Of a DNA stretch of 64,000 nucleotides, positions 18,187 to 29,108 are shown piece by piece. Below the pieces are notes generated by a model, which had not been told where the DNA came from, ran no database searches, and worked only from the letters and a program-made list of their open reading frames with translations. Numbering within the stretch: the stretch's first letter is position 1; every line of letters begins with the position of its first letter. The stretch comes from Saprospiraceae bacterium (GTDB lineage: Bacteria > Bacteroidota > Bacteroidia > Chitinophagales > Saprospiraceae), in assembly GCA_020850225.1 (NCBI GenBank), contig JADZFD010000063.1, forward strand, positions 1-64,000, in the 5' to 3' direction. The position numbers and the translations under genes were made by a program.

Positions 18187-19983
18187 ATGGAGAAAGAAGA
18201 AATAACCAAAAACCCTAAATTTAAAAAGGATTCTGCAAAAAAGGCATTACGTATTTTCAAATACATTCGGCCGTATATGTGGTATTTTGTTACCGGAATG
18301 ATTTTTCTGGTACTCAGCAGCTTATTATTTATGGGGTTGATGGGATTGCCGGGTGAAATGGCTAATATAGCATTGGGAAAGCCTAAATTCAATCTTGGTT
18401 TATCTGTAAAGGATTTCGGATGGATATTTCTGATAATCCTGATTTTGCAGGGTGTATTCAGCTATCTGCGTACCTATTTATTTGCCGTAGTTTCTGAAAA
18501 AGGTATGGCCGATTTACGCATACGACTTTATCAGAAAATCATCACTCAACCTATTCATTTTTTTGAAGAAAGGCGTGTGGGAGAATTGACAAGCAGGATT
18601 ACTACGGATGTTGAGCAGTTACAATCCGTATTTTCAGTCACTTTAGGTGAGTTTATACGACAGATAGTCGTTCTGATAGCCGGTATCATCATCATTATCG
18701 TCTGGACACCTAAATTGTCCATGATTATGCTTATGACTTTTCCCGCCATAGTAATAAGTGCCATGTTTTTTGGCAAATACATCAAGCAATTGTCTCGTCA
18801 AAGGCAGGATGAACTGGCACATACCAACACAATCGTTGAGGAAACCTTCCAGTCATTTGCCATCGTGAAGGCATTTGCCAATGAATGGTACGAAGTCATC
18901 CGATACAGTAAATCTGTAGAAAAAATTGTTTCTGTATCCTTGAGTTTTGCCAAAATGAGAGGTTTATTTTTCACCTTTATCATAACGATTCTATTCGGTG
19001 GCATCTTCTTTATACTCTGGCAAGGAGCATTGCTACTTGAACGGCATGAGATGGAAGCAGGAGATCTGTTCTCATTTATTATGTACACAGGTATACTGGG
19101 AGGTGCCATTGCAAGTTTGGGTACATTGTCAACCCAGATTCTCACTGCTATAGGAGCAACGGAGCGTATTCTCGATATACTGGAATGTGATTCAGAACTT
19201 GATATCCAAGACAACGCTTCTGAAGGCGAAGCATTACACGTAAAGGGAAACATAGTTTACAATAACATTTCCTTCGCTTATCCCACACGCAAGGACCTTC
19301 CGGTATTGAAGGATATCAATATGCATATAAAAGCTGGTCAAAGAATAGCGCTCGTAGGTCAAAGCGGAGCGGGAAAGTCTACTCTTACACAGCTTTTACT
19401 TAAATTTTACAAACCAGATTCAGGAACCATAACCGTTGACGACCTTGATATCAATGACATGAATCTGACGCATTATCGTAACAATCTGGCTATTGTACCG
19501 CAGGAAGTCATACTTTTCGGTGGTTCTATCAGGGAAAATATATCCTACGGGAAGCCAGGAGCATCTGAATCTGAAATTATTGAAGCTGCCAGGCAGTCCA
19601 ACAGTCTGGAATTTATACATACATTTCCGGAAGGTCTGGATACTATCGTAGGAGACCGCGGTATAAAATTATCCGGAGGTCAAAGACAAAGAATTGCAAT
19701 AGCAAGAGCCTTGCTTAAAAACCCTAAGATTTTGATTTTGGACGAAGCAACTTCATCACTGGACGCAGAATCTGAAAGACTCGTACAGGAAGCACTTGAT
19801 GTGCTGATGGTCAACAGAACTTCCATCATCATAGCACACAGGTTGGCAACCATTAAAGATGTGGATTGGATATATGTCATTGACAATGGAGTCATTGCTG
19901 AACAGGGAACTCACAGCGATCTGATAGAAATTAAAAATGGCGTTTATGCATCTTTGGCAAAGCTACAGTTTGAGAATACTTAA
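18187..19983 (+). CDS. ABC transporter permease/ATP-binding protein, MsbA/ABCB-like half transporter
   Basis: N-term TM domain; Walker A GQSGAGKST, signature LSGGQRQRIAIARALL, Walker B ILILDEATSSLD, H-loop IIAHRLAT. Confidence 0.95.
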   Translation: MEKEEITKNPKFKKDSAKKALRIFKYIRPYMWYFVTGMIFLVLSSLLFMGLMGLPGEMANIALGKPKFNLGLSVKDFGWIFLIILILQGVFSYLRTYLFAVVSEKGMADLRIRLYQKIITQPIHFFEERRVGELTSRITTDVEQLQSVFSVTLGEFIRQIVVLIAGIIIIIVWTPKLSMIMLMTFPAIVISAMFFGKYIKQLSRQRQDELAHTNTIVEETFQSFAIVKAFANEWYEVIRYSKSVEKIVSVSLSFAKMRGLFFTFIITILFGGIFFILWQGALLLERHEMEAGDLFSFIMYTGILGGAIASLGTLSTQILTAIGATERILDILECDSELDIQDNASEGEALHVKGNIVYNNISFAYPTRKDLPVLKDINMHIKAGQRIALVGQSGAGKSTLTQLLLKFYKPDSGTITVDDLDINDMNLTHYRNNLAIVPQEVILFGGSIRENISYGKPGASESEIIEAARQSNSLEFIHTFPEGLDTIVGDRGIKLSGGQRQRIAIARALLKNPKILILDEATSSLDAESERLVQEALDVLMVNRTSIIIAHRLATIKDVDWIYVIDNGVIAEQGTHSDLIEIKNGVYASLAKLQFENT

Positions 19984-20092
19984 CCTGTTGAAACCGACAA
20001 CCATTAAAAACTTATAATACTTTCTTTTTGTTGAATGATAATAAATCTTTTACTTAATACAGTTTTTTGAACACCTTCAATCCATTTCGATT

Positions 20093-20713
20093 ATGTTAAA
20101 AAAAGTATTCATATTTTTATTCGTCGTTTTATCTATGCAAGTAAATGCACAGTTCGGATATGGTTTTACTGCATCTACAGATTTATACTCAAGATATGTC
20201 AATCCCAAGGACAATATACTTTCTCCTTCATCCGGAAGTGCATTACTAAACTTAGGAGCCGGCCCGAAAATATGGATTGGAGGCAAAAAATTCTCTTTCT
20301 CAGCCGAAGGTCAGGCTGTTCTGGGGTTTCTCAGCTTGTCATCAGGTGATTACAAAGGTTTGGGGTCTATCTCATTTCCGGTACTCGGGAAATTCAACTT
20401 CAAAGGATTGAGCGGATTCAACTCAGAAGGACAAACAGGGTTTTCAATTGGTGGTGGTATACAATGGAGTAAAACTGAGTTTTTCGGTTTGCAGGATGAC
20501 GCCAAATCAAAAGGAGTCATAAGAGACTACTTTCCAACCTATGTGGTTCAGCTTGGCTGGGGTTTTGGTGTCAGTGGATTTGGGTTGCAGGGAATAGCCA
20601 GATATGGGATAAATCCGGACGACAGTTCAAGTAATACGCTCAATATTGGATTTCAGTATGATTTCAATCTTCCTTTATTAAAAAGGATTGACAACCCTGA
20701 AAGCGCACTCTGA
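20093..20713 (+). CDS. Outer-membrane beta-barrel-like protein of unknown function
   Basis: Signal peptide FLFVVLSMQVNAQ; alternating Gly/aromatic strand pattern. Confidence 0.65.
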   Translation: MLKKVFIFLFVVLSMQVNAQFGYGFTASTDLYSRYVNPKDNILSPSSGSALLNLGAGPKIWIGGKKFSFSAEGQAVLGFLSLSSGDYKGLGSISFPVLGKFNFKGLSGFNSEGQTGFSIGGGIQWSKTEFFGLQDDAKSKGVIRDYFPTYVVQLGWGFGVSGFGLQGIARYGINPDDSSSNTLNIGFQYDFNLPLLKRIDNPESAL

Positions 20714-21725
20714 TCAACTTTTTGGCTTGGAAACTTCATTAAAACCATATAATACCTTTGGACTGGACGCACACTGTTCGGGATTGTATCATATCTACAG
20801 TGCAAAGGATTTCATTGAATTTCTGCATAAAGAATTAACTCCGTTTAGGATTATAGGTGGAGGATCCAACATCTTGCTTACAGGTGATATAAATGGTTAT
20901 ATTGTCAAAAATGAGATAAAAGGCATTCATATAGAGGAAGAAAATGACGAAACTATACAAGTCCGCGTCGGATCGGGAGAAATATGGCATCAATTTGTTA
21001 TGTGGTCACTATCCCATCGATTATACGGACTTGAAAATCTGTCATTAATTCCCGGCACTGTAGGTGCGGCGCCTATGCAAAATATAGGAGCTTATGGAAT
21101 CGAGCAGGAACATGTGTTTCACAGTCTGAATGCTATTGAAATTGCAACAGGCAAAATTGTCAACTTTTCTAAGGAAGTATGTATGTTCGGATACCGAGAG
21201 AGTATTTTTAAGAACACACATAAAGACAAGTATTTTATTACAGATGTAACGTATTGTCTATATAAAAAACCACAGCGTCTGCATATTGCTTACGGTGCCA
21301 TTGCTGAAACACTGCAAATGAAACATATCTCTAATCCTACAAGCAGTGATATCTCTGAAGTAGTCATTGAAATCAGAAAATCAAAACTTCCTGATCCGAA
21401 AATTATCGGCAATGCAGGCAGTTTTTTTAAGAACCCCGTTATTGATATAAATCATTATAAGTCTTTAAAAATTCAGTATCCGGATATTCCATCTTATCCT
21501 GTATCAGAGAGTGCAGTAAAAGTTCCTGCCGGATGGCTTATTGAACAATTGGGTTTCAAAGGAATTATCAGAGAAAATATAGGTGTTCATAAGAAACAGG
21601 CACTCGTCCTTGTAAATTATGGTAACGGTAGTGGAAGAGACATCTGGAATCTTGCTATGGAAATCCAGAATAAAGTAAGAGAAGTCTTTAGTATAGATAT
21701 AGCACCTGAAGTAAATATTTGGTAA
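20688..21725 (+). CDS. murB: UDP-N-acetylenolpyruvoylglucosamine reductase
   Basis: NTFGLDA, IGGGSNILL, GLENLSLIPGTVGAAPMQNIGAYG, GNAGSFFKNP, PAGWLIEQLGFKG. Track start is a TTG overlapping the upstream gene. Confidence 0.97.
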   Translation: MTTLKAHSDQLFGLETSLKPYNTFGLDAHCSGLYHIYSAKDFIEFLHKELTPFRIIGGGSNILLTGDINGYIVKNEIKGIHIEEENDETIQVRVGSGEIWHQFVMWSLSHRLYGLENLSLIPGTVGAAPMQNIGAYGIEQEHVFHSLNAIEIATGKIVNFSKEVCMFGYRESIFKNTHKDKYFITDVTYCLYKKPQRLHIAYGAIAETLQMKHISNPTSSDISEVVIEIRKSKLPDPKIIGNAGSFFKNPVIDINHYKSLKIQYPDIPSYPVSESAVKVPAGWLIEQLGFKGIIRENIGVHKKQALVLVNYGNGSGRDIWNLAMEIQNKVREVFSIDIAPEVNIW

Positions 21726-21746
21726 ACATTCCGTTAATCATATTAT

Positions 21747-21785
21747 GAAAAAGAGGTTAACATTTAAAATGCTAACCTCTTTTTC
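21747..21785. terminator. Intrinsic terminator between convergent murB and TPR gene
   Basis: GAAAAAGAGGTTAaCAT ttaaa ATGcTAACCTCTTTTTC: 16 pairs with one mismatch. Confidence 0.85.
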
Positions 21786-21807
21786 ATTACAATATATGCG
21801 ATCTGGT

Positions 21808-23109
21808 CTACTGACCTCCCAATTTTTCGATTTTTGCCTTGTATTCCTGAGATTTTTCCAATTCTCCTTGTCTTGCATAAATCTCTTTAAGTGCGATTTT
21901 AACGTTCAGATCCTTCGGATCCAGATCTTCTGCTTTTATGAAATATGGCAATGCCTGATTAAAATATCCGTCCATTTCATCCTTTAAAGCCTTGTATTTT
22001 TTATTACCGGCTGGTGTATAGTCGTTGCTCAATGCATTGAGCTTTTCTGTCATACTTGCTGCTTTATTGTAATATAACGCACCCTGACTGTATACCGCAT
22101 CAAAGTTTTTAGCATCCTTAGTCACTGCCTGACTATAATAATCGAATGCAAGATTAAAATATTTATCTGCCTGTTCAATGTTTCCTGCAGTGCGTTCTCT
22201 TTGATTTATCTGATCATACACATTACCTAAAGTAGTATATACCGATACGTTATCCGGTTCTTTGGCTATTGCCGCCTTCAATTTATCTATCAGAATATCC
22301 AACTTTCCTTCACGCAAATAATAATTGATCTCAGCAAAGAGTAGACTACTGTCTTCCGGAGCCAACTTTTTACCTGCATTCAGATATTCAGTTGCTTTTG
22401 CTTCATCTTTATCTACTGTAAGTGTAAACAAAGCTTCATACACCAGTGGATGGTTGTATTTAGCTTCGTATAATTTTTTCAGAACAGGAAGTACATCCTC
22501 TTTATTTTCACCCAGATATCCTGCTACTGCTGTGTAAAAATAATGATCATTTCGTAATACTTCATCATCCAAACGGCTTGTCAATTTATTCTGATTCAGG
22601 TATTCATAATCTTTTATACCTGCATTAAAATTCCTGTATGCATTGACATAATCATTCTTTTGAAAAAATGTTATTCCTATATTATTAACAATTTCTTCAT
22701 TTTCTTTAATGCCATTCAATGCATCTTTGGTCTGTGATTTTTTAATGGCAATACCCATAGCTTTTTCGAAAGCTTCCAAAGCAACCAAACCTGCATCAGG
22801 CGTATTTAAAGGTGATGATTTACCAGCCTGTTCATCAATAATCATTTTTGTCATTTCGCTCTTTGCAATTTCGTTGTATAGCTGACCTTTTGACAACCAT
22901 GCTTCCGGACTGGATTTGGCTTCGTCCGTTTTAAATACTGCATCAAGTATAGTTAAAGCTTCATCCAGTGAAGATTTATTTGCAGTTGGATCCAAATAAT
23001 ACTTGGACAGTAATTTATTGGCATTTTTAAGTTCCTTTTTATATTCCTGACCATAAGAGATACCGACAGTCAGAACAAGGAAAAATACATTTAAAAAAAT
23101 TCGTTTCAT
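21808..23109 (-). CDS. Secreted TPR-repeat protein
   Basis: 433 aa, signal peptide, TPR-like repeats (EPDNVSVYTTLGNVYDQINQ..., ADKYFNLAFDYYSQAVTKD). Confidence 0.8.
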   Translation of the reverse strand: MKRIFLNVFFLVLTVGISYGQEYKKELKNANKLLSKYYLDPTANKSSLDEALTILDAVFKTDEAKSSPEAWLSKGQLYNEIAKSEMTKMIIDEQAGKSSPLNTPDAGLVALEAFEKAMGIAIKKSQTKDALNGIKENEEIVNNIGITFFQKNDYVNAYRNFNAGIKDYEYLNQNKLTSRLDDEVLRNDHYFYTAVAGYLGENKEDVLPVLKKLYEAKYNHPLVYEALFTLTVDKDEAKATEYLNAGKKLAPEDSSLLFAEINYYLREGKLDILIDKLKAAIAKEPDNVSVYTTLGNVYDQINQRERTAGNIEQADKYFNLAFDYYSQAVTKDAKNFDAVYSQGALYYNKAASMTEKLNALSNDYTPAGNKKYKALKDEMDGYFNQALPYFIKAEDLDPKDLNVKIALKEIYARQGELEKSQEYKAKIEKLGGQ

Positions 23110-23245
23110 TTTAAAAAAATTAGTAAAAGTTAAGAATACAAAAGTAATAAAATAATGCTACTTTAATAATGTTTAAACGATTCTGATTAACATATATATA
23201 TAAGATTGTGTTAAAATCTTTGAAAAATTTAGTTAAACACAATCA

Positions 23246-25714
23246 CTATTCTTCTTCCTCATCACTTTCTTCCCTGCTGATAACTGCCACATCTGCAATA
23301 TTGACATTTTCTTCTATACGGATGACCTTAACTCCCTGAGTAGCCCTACCCATAACACGGATGCTTGAAACAGATGTTCTGATTACGATACCATCCTGCG
23401 TGGTAATCATCAAATCATCGTATTCACTTACCCATTTAATTGCTATCAGTTTGCCTGTTTTATCAGTTATGTTGAGTGTTTTAACACCTTTCCCTCCTCG
23501 GTTAGTAATACGGTAATCCTCCAGAGGCGAACGTTTGCCGTTACCTTTTTCAGACACAACCAGAATTGAGTACTCAGCCAGTGTAATATCAGCTGATATC
23601 ATGCCTATGACTTCATCCTGTTCTCCATTGAGCGTGATTGCTTTAACACCCGCTGCACCTCGTCCCATAGGTCGTACTTTGGATTCGTTGAATCGAATTG
23701 CTCTTCCTTCTTTATTGGCTATTACAATTTCGTTGTTTCCATTAGTAAGTTTGGCTTCGAGCAGCTGGTCACCTTCATTGATGGTGATTGCATTGATACC
23801 ATTTACCCTTGGACGGGAAAATGCTTCAACTATCGTTTTCTTAACCATACCCTTTTTCGTACAGAAGATGATATAGTTATTATTTATAAAATGCTCATCA
23901 CTTAGATTATCTATTTTGATATATGCCCGCACTTTGTCATCGGATGGTATAGACAATATGTTCTGAATCACACGTCCCTGAGATGTCTTACTGGCTTCAG
24001 GAATTTCGAAAGCCCGCATCCAGAAACATCTGCCCTGTTCGGTAAACAGCAAGAGATAATCATGATTATGAGCTATAAACATTTGCTCAACGAAGTCCGT
24101 ATCTCTGGTCTTGGCCCCTCTAGATCCTCTGCCACCACGTCCCTGTGATCTGAATTCGTCTGTTTTGGTTCTTTTAATGTATCCCAGATGTGAAATCGTT
24201 ATGACCACTTCTTCATTTGGGATAAGATCTTCCATACTGATTTCTTCACCGGAATAGGATATTTCAGTGCGTCTTTTATCACCGTACTTATCATTGATTT
24301 CGTCAAGTTCTGTTTTGATTATACCTCTTTGCAATTCTTCACTGGCAAGTATGCTACGGTAATATTCAATTTTGGCAAGTATTTCCTGGTATTCTTCCCT
24401 AACCTTGTCTATCTCTAGACTTACCAATCTTTGAAGACGCATTTCCAGAATCGCCTTCGCCTGTATCTCTGACAGTTTGAATGAAGTCATCAACCCCTCC
24501 TTAGCTTCTTCTACCGTCTTGGATTGGCGGATGATACGGATGACTTCATCAATATTGTCCAGAGCAATCAATAATCCTTCAAGGATATGAGCTCTTTCCA
24601 GTGCTTTATCCAGATCATATTGTGTTCTTCTTACAATAACCTCCAATCTGAATGTGATGAATTCGCTTATCAGATCCTTTAGATTCAACATCATAGGTCG
24701 ACCATTGACAAGAGCAATGTTGTTAACACCATAGGATGATTGTAATGAAGTATATTTATACAGTTGACTCAGTACGACACTGGCCATTGCTTCTCTTTTG
24801 ACCTCAACAACAATACGCAGTCCCTGACGATCTGATTCATCTCTCAAATCTGAGATCCCTTCAATTTTACCTTCATTGACAAGTTCTGCTATCCGGCTTA
24901 CAAGAAGTGCTTTATTAACCTGAAAAGGAATCTCCGTTATTACGATAATCTCTCTTCCTGTATTCAAAGTCTCTATATTGGCTCTTCCTCTTAATACGAC
25001 TCTCCCCCTGCCTGTTTCAAATGCATCTTTAACACCTGAATAACCGTATATAATACCTCCTGTTGGAAAATCCGGAGCTTTAATGTATTCCATTAATCCT
25101 TCGATAGTAATATCCGGATTATCGATTGCGGCTTTTGTACCTTCGATTACTTCTGACAAGTTATGCGGCAACATATTAGTAGCCATACCTACTGCAATTC
25201 CGGACGCTCCATTGATTAACAGGTTAGGAATTTTAGCAGGAAGTACTGTTGGTTCTTCCAGAGAATCATCAAAATTCAATTTAAAGTCTACCGTATTCTT
25301 ACCAATATCTGCCAGCATTTCGTCGGAGATTCTAGCCATCCTTGCTTCAGTATAACGCATTGCTGCCGGCCCGTCACCATCCATAGAACCGAAGTTTCCC
25401 TGGCCATCTACAAGCGGATACCTGAGTGACCAGTCCTGAGCCATACGCACCATCGCATCGTATACGGATGAGTCACCGTGTGGATGATACTTTCCCAATA
25501 CTTCCCCGACAATTCTTGCAGATTTCTTATGAGCTCTACCATATGGAACGCCCAATTCAGACATCCCAAACAGTACTCTTCTGTGTACGGGCTTCAAACC
25601 GTCTCTTACATCAGGAAGCGCTCTTGCCACGATGACAGACATCGAATAGTCAATATACGAAGACTTCATTTCATCTTCTATCAAAATCGGAATAATCCGC
25701 TGATCATTAGACAT
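23246..25714 (-). CDS. gyrA: DNA gyrase subunit A
   Basis: [70 protein letters not shown], GyrA-box-like QGRGGRG, beta-pinwheel C-terminus. Confidence 0.97.
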   Translation of the reverse strand: MSNDQRIIPILIEDEMKSSYIDYSMSVIVARALPDVRDGLKPVHRRVLFGMSELGVPYGRAHKKSARIVGEVLGKYHPHGDSSVYDAMVRMAQDWSLRYPLVDGQGNFGSMDGDGPAAMRYTEARMARISDEMLADIGKNTVDFKLNFDDSLEEPTVLPAKIPNLLINGASGIAVGMATNMLPHNLSEVIEGTKAAIDNPDITIEGLMEYIKAPDFPTGGIIYGYSGVKDAFETGRGRVVLRGRANIETLNTGREIIVITEIPFQVNKALLVSRIAELVNEGKIEGISDLRDESDRQGLRIVVEVKREAMASVVLSQLYKYTSLQSSYGVNNIALVNGRPMMLNLKDLISEFITFRLEVIVRRTQYDLDKALERAHILEGLLIALDNIDEVIRIIRQSKTVEEAKEGLMTSFKLSEIQAKAILEMRLQRLVSLEIDKVREEYQEILAKIEYYRSILASEELQRGIIKTELDEINDKYGDKRRTEISYSGEEISMEDLIPNEEVVITISHLGYIKRTKTDEFRSQGRGGRGSRGAKTRDTDFVEQMFIAHNHDYLLLFTEQGRCFWMRAFEIPEASKTSQGRVIQNILSIPSDDKVRAYIKIDNLSDEHFINNNYIIFCTKKGMVKKTIVEAFSRPRVNGINAITINEGDQLLEAKLTNGNNEIVIANKEGRAIRFNESKVRPMGRGAAGVKAITLNGEQDEVIGMISADITLAEYSILVVSEKGNGKRSPLEDYRITNRGGKGVKTLNITDKTGKLIAIKWVSEYDDLMITTQDGIVIRTSVSSIRVMGRATQGVKVIRIEENVNIADVAVISREESDEEEE

Positions 25715-25750
25715 ATATATATATAATTATTTATTGTTAAATATAATGTG

Positions 25751-25758
25751 CAAAGATA
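25751..25758 (-). promoter_or_regulatory. Candidate -7 element TATCTTTG for gyrA
   Basis: CAAAGATA on + strand, about 36 nt upstream of the gyrA start. Confidence 0.5.
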
Positions 25759-25953
25759 ACAATAAATATCATATTTTAAAAATTACAATCCAATAAAGTT
25801 GATTAAAAATGTATATTGTTTTAAAATAATTAAACATTAAAAATCAATAATTTACGATTTATTCAAGTATTATTAATCTTCATATTAAATAATGTCTGTT
25901 TTCGTACAACAAATATTATCTTGCAAGCTTTTATATCATGAAATAACACATAT

Positions 25954-27642
25954 ATGCATCTGATAAAAACAAAAAACCTGATTGTTATCTGCATTGTGCT
26001 GCTAACCTGCAAACTCAATGCTCAAAAGACCATTTTCACGCATAATGATACACTACGCGGATTTATCACCAAAGAAAGAGCGTGGTGGGACGTATTGCAT
26101 TACGATCTCAATGTAAAAGTTAATCCGTCAGATAAAACATTCACCGGTTTCAACACGATCACCTATAAGGTACTTAATGCTGATTCAATAATGCAGATTG
26201 ATCTGCAAAGTCCTATGATTATCACCGAAGTCAGAAGTGATACATCAAAATTAGACTATATGAATGACGGCAATGTATGGTATATCAATACGGGCAAATC
26301 AATACGACCCGGAGAGGTAAATACCATTACAATATTTTATAACGGCAAGGTACATCAGGCTCATAATGCACCATGGGATGGCGGTGTAGTATGGTCAAAA
26401 GACAAAAAAGGAAATGATTTTATTGCTACTGCCTGTCAGGGAATCGGAGCCAGTATATGGTGGCCGTGTAAGGACCATACATATGATGAACCGGATAGTA
26501 TGCAGATAACCATTACGGCTCCAGATCACCTTTTCGGTGTTTCCAATGGTAGACTTAGATCTGTGATTCAGAATAATGACAGAACAAAATCTTATAAATG
26601 GGCAGTTATAAGTCCTATTAATAATTATGGAGTCAACCTGAATGTCGGAGATTATGTACATTTCAGTGAAGTATATAATGGGGAAAAAGGGAAACTGGAT
26701 TGTAACTATTATGTACTCAGGGATAATCTGACCAAGGCAAAAATACATTTTAAAGATGTAGCAAGAATGTTGAAAGCATTCGAATACTGGTTTGGTCCTT
26801 ATCCATTCTATGAAGACGGTTACAAGCTTGTAGAAGTACCTTACCTGGGCATGGAGCACCAAAGTAGTGTAACATATGGCAACAAATACCTCAACGGATA
26901 TTTAGGAAGCGATCTCAGCAACACTGGTTGGGGCTTAAAATTTGATTTCATAATTATCCACGAATCCGGACATGAATGGTTTGGAAATAACATCACGCAT
27001 AAGGATGTTGCTGATATGTGGATACATGAAGGCTTTACTAGTTACAGTGAAAATTTATTTTTGGATTATTACTACGGTTCTGCTGCATCAGCCGCATATA
27101 CGATTGGAACCCGACGGAGAATAATGAATGACATACCAATAATCGGAGTATATGATGTCAATGAGGCCGGATCAGAAGATATGTACTATAAAGGAGCCAA
27201 TATGTTACTGATGCTGAGAACTGCTGTTGGTGATGATCAGAAATGGAGAAATTTATTGAGAGGTTTAAATCTGCATTTCTATCACAAAATTGTAACAACT
27301 CAGGAAGTTGAAGACTATATTGCTAACGCCCTGAACATGGATTTAAAAGGCTTTTTCAACCAGTATCTGCGTACAATTCAGATACCCCAATTAGTTGCCG
27401 AAGTTAAAGGAAATAAAATAAGATACAAATGGGATAATTGTGTACAAGATTTCAAGATTCCGATTCAATTGGAAGTAAATAACAAAAAATACAGCATTAC
27501 ACCTTCCACTCAGTGGCAAACACTTGATATCAGGAAGTTTGTAGAAGATATCCAACTGAGCAATAATTATTATTGTACAAAAAACTTTACCGGCATCAAA
27601 AAGTCATATAATGCACGTAAGAAAACTGCTTATCAAAATTAA
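25954..27642 (+). CDS. M1-family zinc metallopeptidase, secreted
   Basis: Signal peptide; HESGHEWFGNNITHKDVADMWIHEGFTSYSE (HExxH-x18-E); LGMEHQS at the GxMEN position. Confidence 0.92.
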   Translation: MHLIKTKNLIVICIVLLTCKLNAQKTIFTHNDTLRGFITKERAWWDVLHYDLNVKVNPSDKTFTGFNTITYKVLNADSIMQIDLQSPMIITEVRSDTSKLDYMNDGNVWYINTGKSIRPGEVNTITIFYNGKVHQAHNAPWDGGVVWSKDKKGNDFIATACQGIGASIWWPCKDHTYDEPDSMQITITAPDHLFGVSNGRLRSVIQNNDRTKSYKWAVISPINNYGVNLNVGDYVHFSEVYNGEKGKLDCNYYVLRDNLTKAKIHFKDVARMLKAFEYWFGPYPFYEDGYKLVEVPYLGMEHQSSVTYGNKYLNGYLGSDLSNTGWGLKFDFIIIHESGHEWFGNNITHKDVADMWIHEGFTSYSENLFLDYYYGSAASAAYTIGTRRRIMNDIPIIGVYDVNEAGSEDMYYKGANMLLMLRTAVGDDQKWRNLLRGLNLHFYHKIVTTQEVEDYIANALNMDLKGFFNQYLRTIQIPQLVAEVKGNKIRYKWDNCVQDFKIPIQLEVNNKKYSITPSTQWQTLDIRKFVEDIQLSNNYYCTKNFTGIKKSYNARKKTAYQN

Positions 27643-27659
27643 ATTGCCCCTTAAAATTT

Positions 27660-27695
27660 AAAAACGAAAAGGAACACTTGTTTCTTTTCGTTTTT
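27660..27695. terminator. Intrinsic terminator between convergent genes
   Basis: AAAACGAAAAGGAA cacttg TTTCTTTTCGTTTT (14 pairs, one G-T). Confidence 0.75.
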
Positions 27696-27750
27696 AATAC
27701 AATCTGTGAAAATATTCCTGCTCTTACCTGAAACTATTTATGTTTCAAAT

Positions 27751-28929
27751 TCATACTCTTTCAATAATCATGGCACTTGCTCCTCCACCACCATTACAGA
27801 TAGCTACCATACCATATCGAGCATTATTTTGATGTAAAACATTAACTAACGTAGTCAAAACACGTGCACCAGAACAACCAAGTGGATGTCCTAAGGCAAC
27901 AGCACCACCATTCACATTTACCTTATCCTGGCTTAATCCAAAATGTTGAATAAATGCAAGAGTTACTACTGCGAATGCCTCATTTACTTCAAAATAATCA
28001 ATATCAGTAATGGATAGCCCAGCTCTTTCCAATGCTTTTTCAGCAGCAATAGCTGGAGCAGTGGTAAACCATTCAGGGTCCTGAGCACCATCAGCGTAGG
28101 ATACTATCCTTGCCAATGGTTTTAAATTATTATTCGATACAAAATCTTCACCTGCAAGTACTAAAGCCGCTGCACCATCATTAATAGTAGATGCATTGGC
28201 TGCTGTAACTGTACCTTCTTTTGTAAAAACAGGTCTTAAAGTTGGTATTTTATCAAATTTAACATTCTTATATTCTTCATCTACAGCAATAACCGTAACA
28301 TTGCCTTTTCTGTCTTTTACTTCAACCGGTACAACCTCATTGGCAAACTTCCCTGCTTCCCAGGCTGCTGCTGCACGTTGGTAGGACTGGATTGCGTACG
28401 CATCCTGTTCTTCACGACTGATTCCGCACTTTGTTGCTGTAGCATCGGCGAAGCATCCCATAGCCTGACCATCATACACATTGGCCAATCCATCCCTAAC
28501 CAATCCGTCCAGCACTTCTCCATTGCCGTAACCTAAGCCATACCTACCCTTTGGCAAATAATATGGTATAAGCGACATGTTTTCCATTCCTCCGGATACA
28601 ACAGCTTTGTTCAAACCTAATTGAATGGATTGTGCTCCAAACATTACAGCTTTCAATCCGGAAGCACATACTTTATTGACTGTAGTTGATGGAGTTGATT
28701 TATTCAAACCAGCCTGCAAAGCTACCTGTCTTGCAGGTGCCTGACCAGCATTTGCCTGAACAACCTGACCCATAAATATCTCATCCACATCTGCTATATC
28801 AATACCGGATTTTTCGACGGCTGCCTTAACTGACAAACTTCCTAATTGCGTTGCAGGAATTGAAGACAAACTATTACCAAAACTACCTATAGGTGTTCTT
28901 ACAGCAGATACTATATATACTTTTTGCAT
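27751..28929 (-). CDS. Acetyl-CoA C-acetyltransferase (thiolase)
   Basis: [54 protein letters not shown]. Confidence 0.95.
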   Translation of the reverse strand: MQKVYIVSAVRTPIGSFGNSLSSIPATQLGSLSVKAAVEKSGIDIADVDEIFMGQVVQANAGQAPARQVALQAGLNKSTPSTTVNKVCASGLKAVMFGAQSIQLGLNKAVVSGGMENMSLIPYYLPKGRYGLGYGNGEVLDGLVRDGLANVYDGQAMGCFADATATKCGISREEQDAYAIQSYQRAAAAWEAGKFANEVVPVEVKDRKGNVTVIAVDEEYKNVKFDKIPTLRPVFTKEGTVTAANASTINDGAAALVLAGEDFVSNNNLKPLARIVSYADGAQDPEWFTTAPAIAAEKALERAGLSITDIDYFEVNEAFAVVTLAFIQHFGLSQDKVNVNGGAVALGHPLGCSGARVLTTLVNVLHQNNARYGMVAICNGGGGASAMIIERV

Positions 28930-29035
28930 AATTAATATTTAAAGGTGATAAAAATTTGTAGCAAAATTAAGTAAAATATCGTCAGATTCATAGCAAAACC
29001 GAATTTATATTCTCACCAGGATCTTATTAATAAAA

Positions 29036-29069
29036 ATATCCATCAGACATACAACAACCTGATGGATAT
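29036..29069 (-). terminator. Intrinsic terminator of the TonB-like gene
   Basis: ATATCCATCAG / CTGATGGATAT 11-bp perfect stem; T-rich run follows on the minus strand. Confidence 0.7.
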
Positions 29070-29108
29070 ATAAATAAAACATATCTATGACTATTAAAAA
29101 GAATCTTT

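Noticed and set aside
18798-19253. 151-aa minus-strand ORF
   Set aside because: Antisense to the ABC transporter gene, composition typical of a shadow ORF.
26395-26862. 155-aa minus-strand ORF
   Set aside because: Antisense to the M1 peptidase; no signature.
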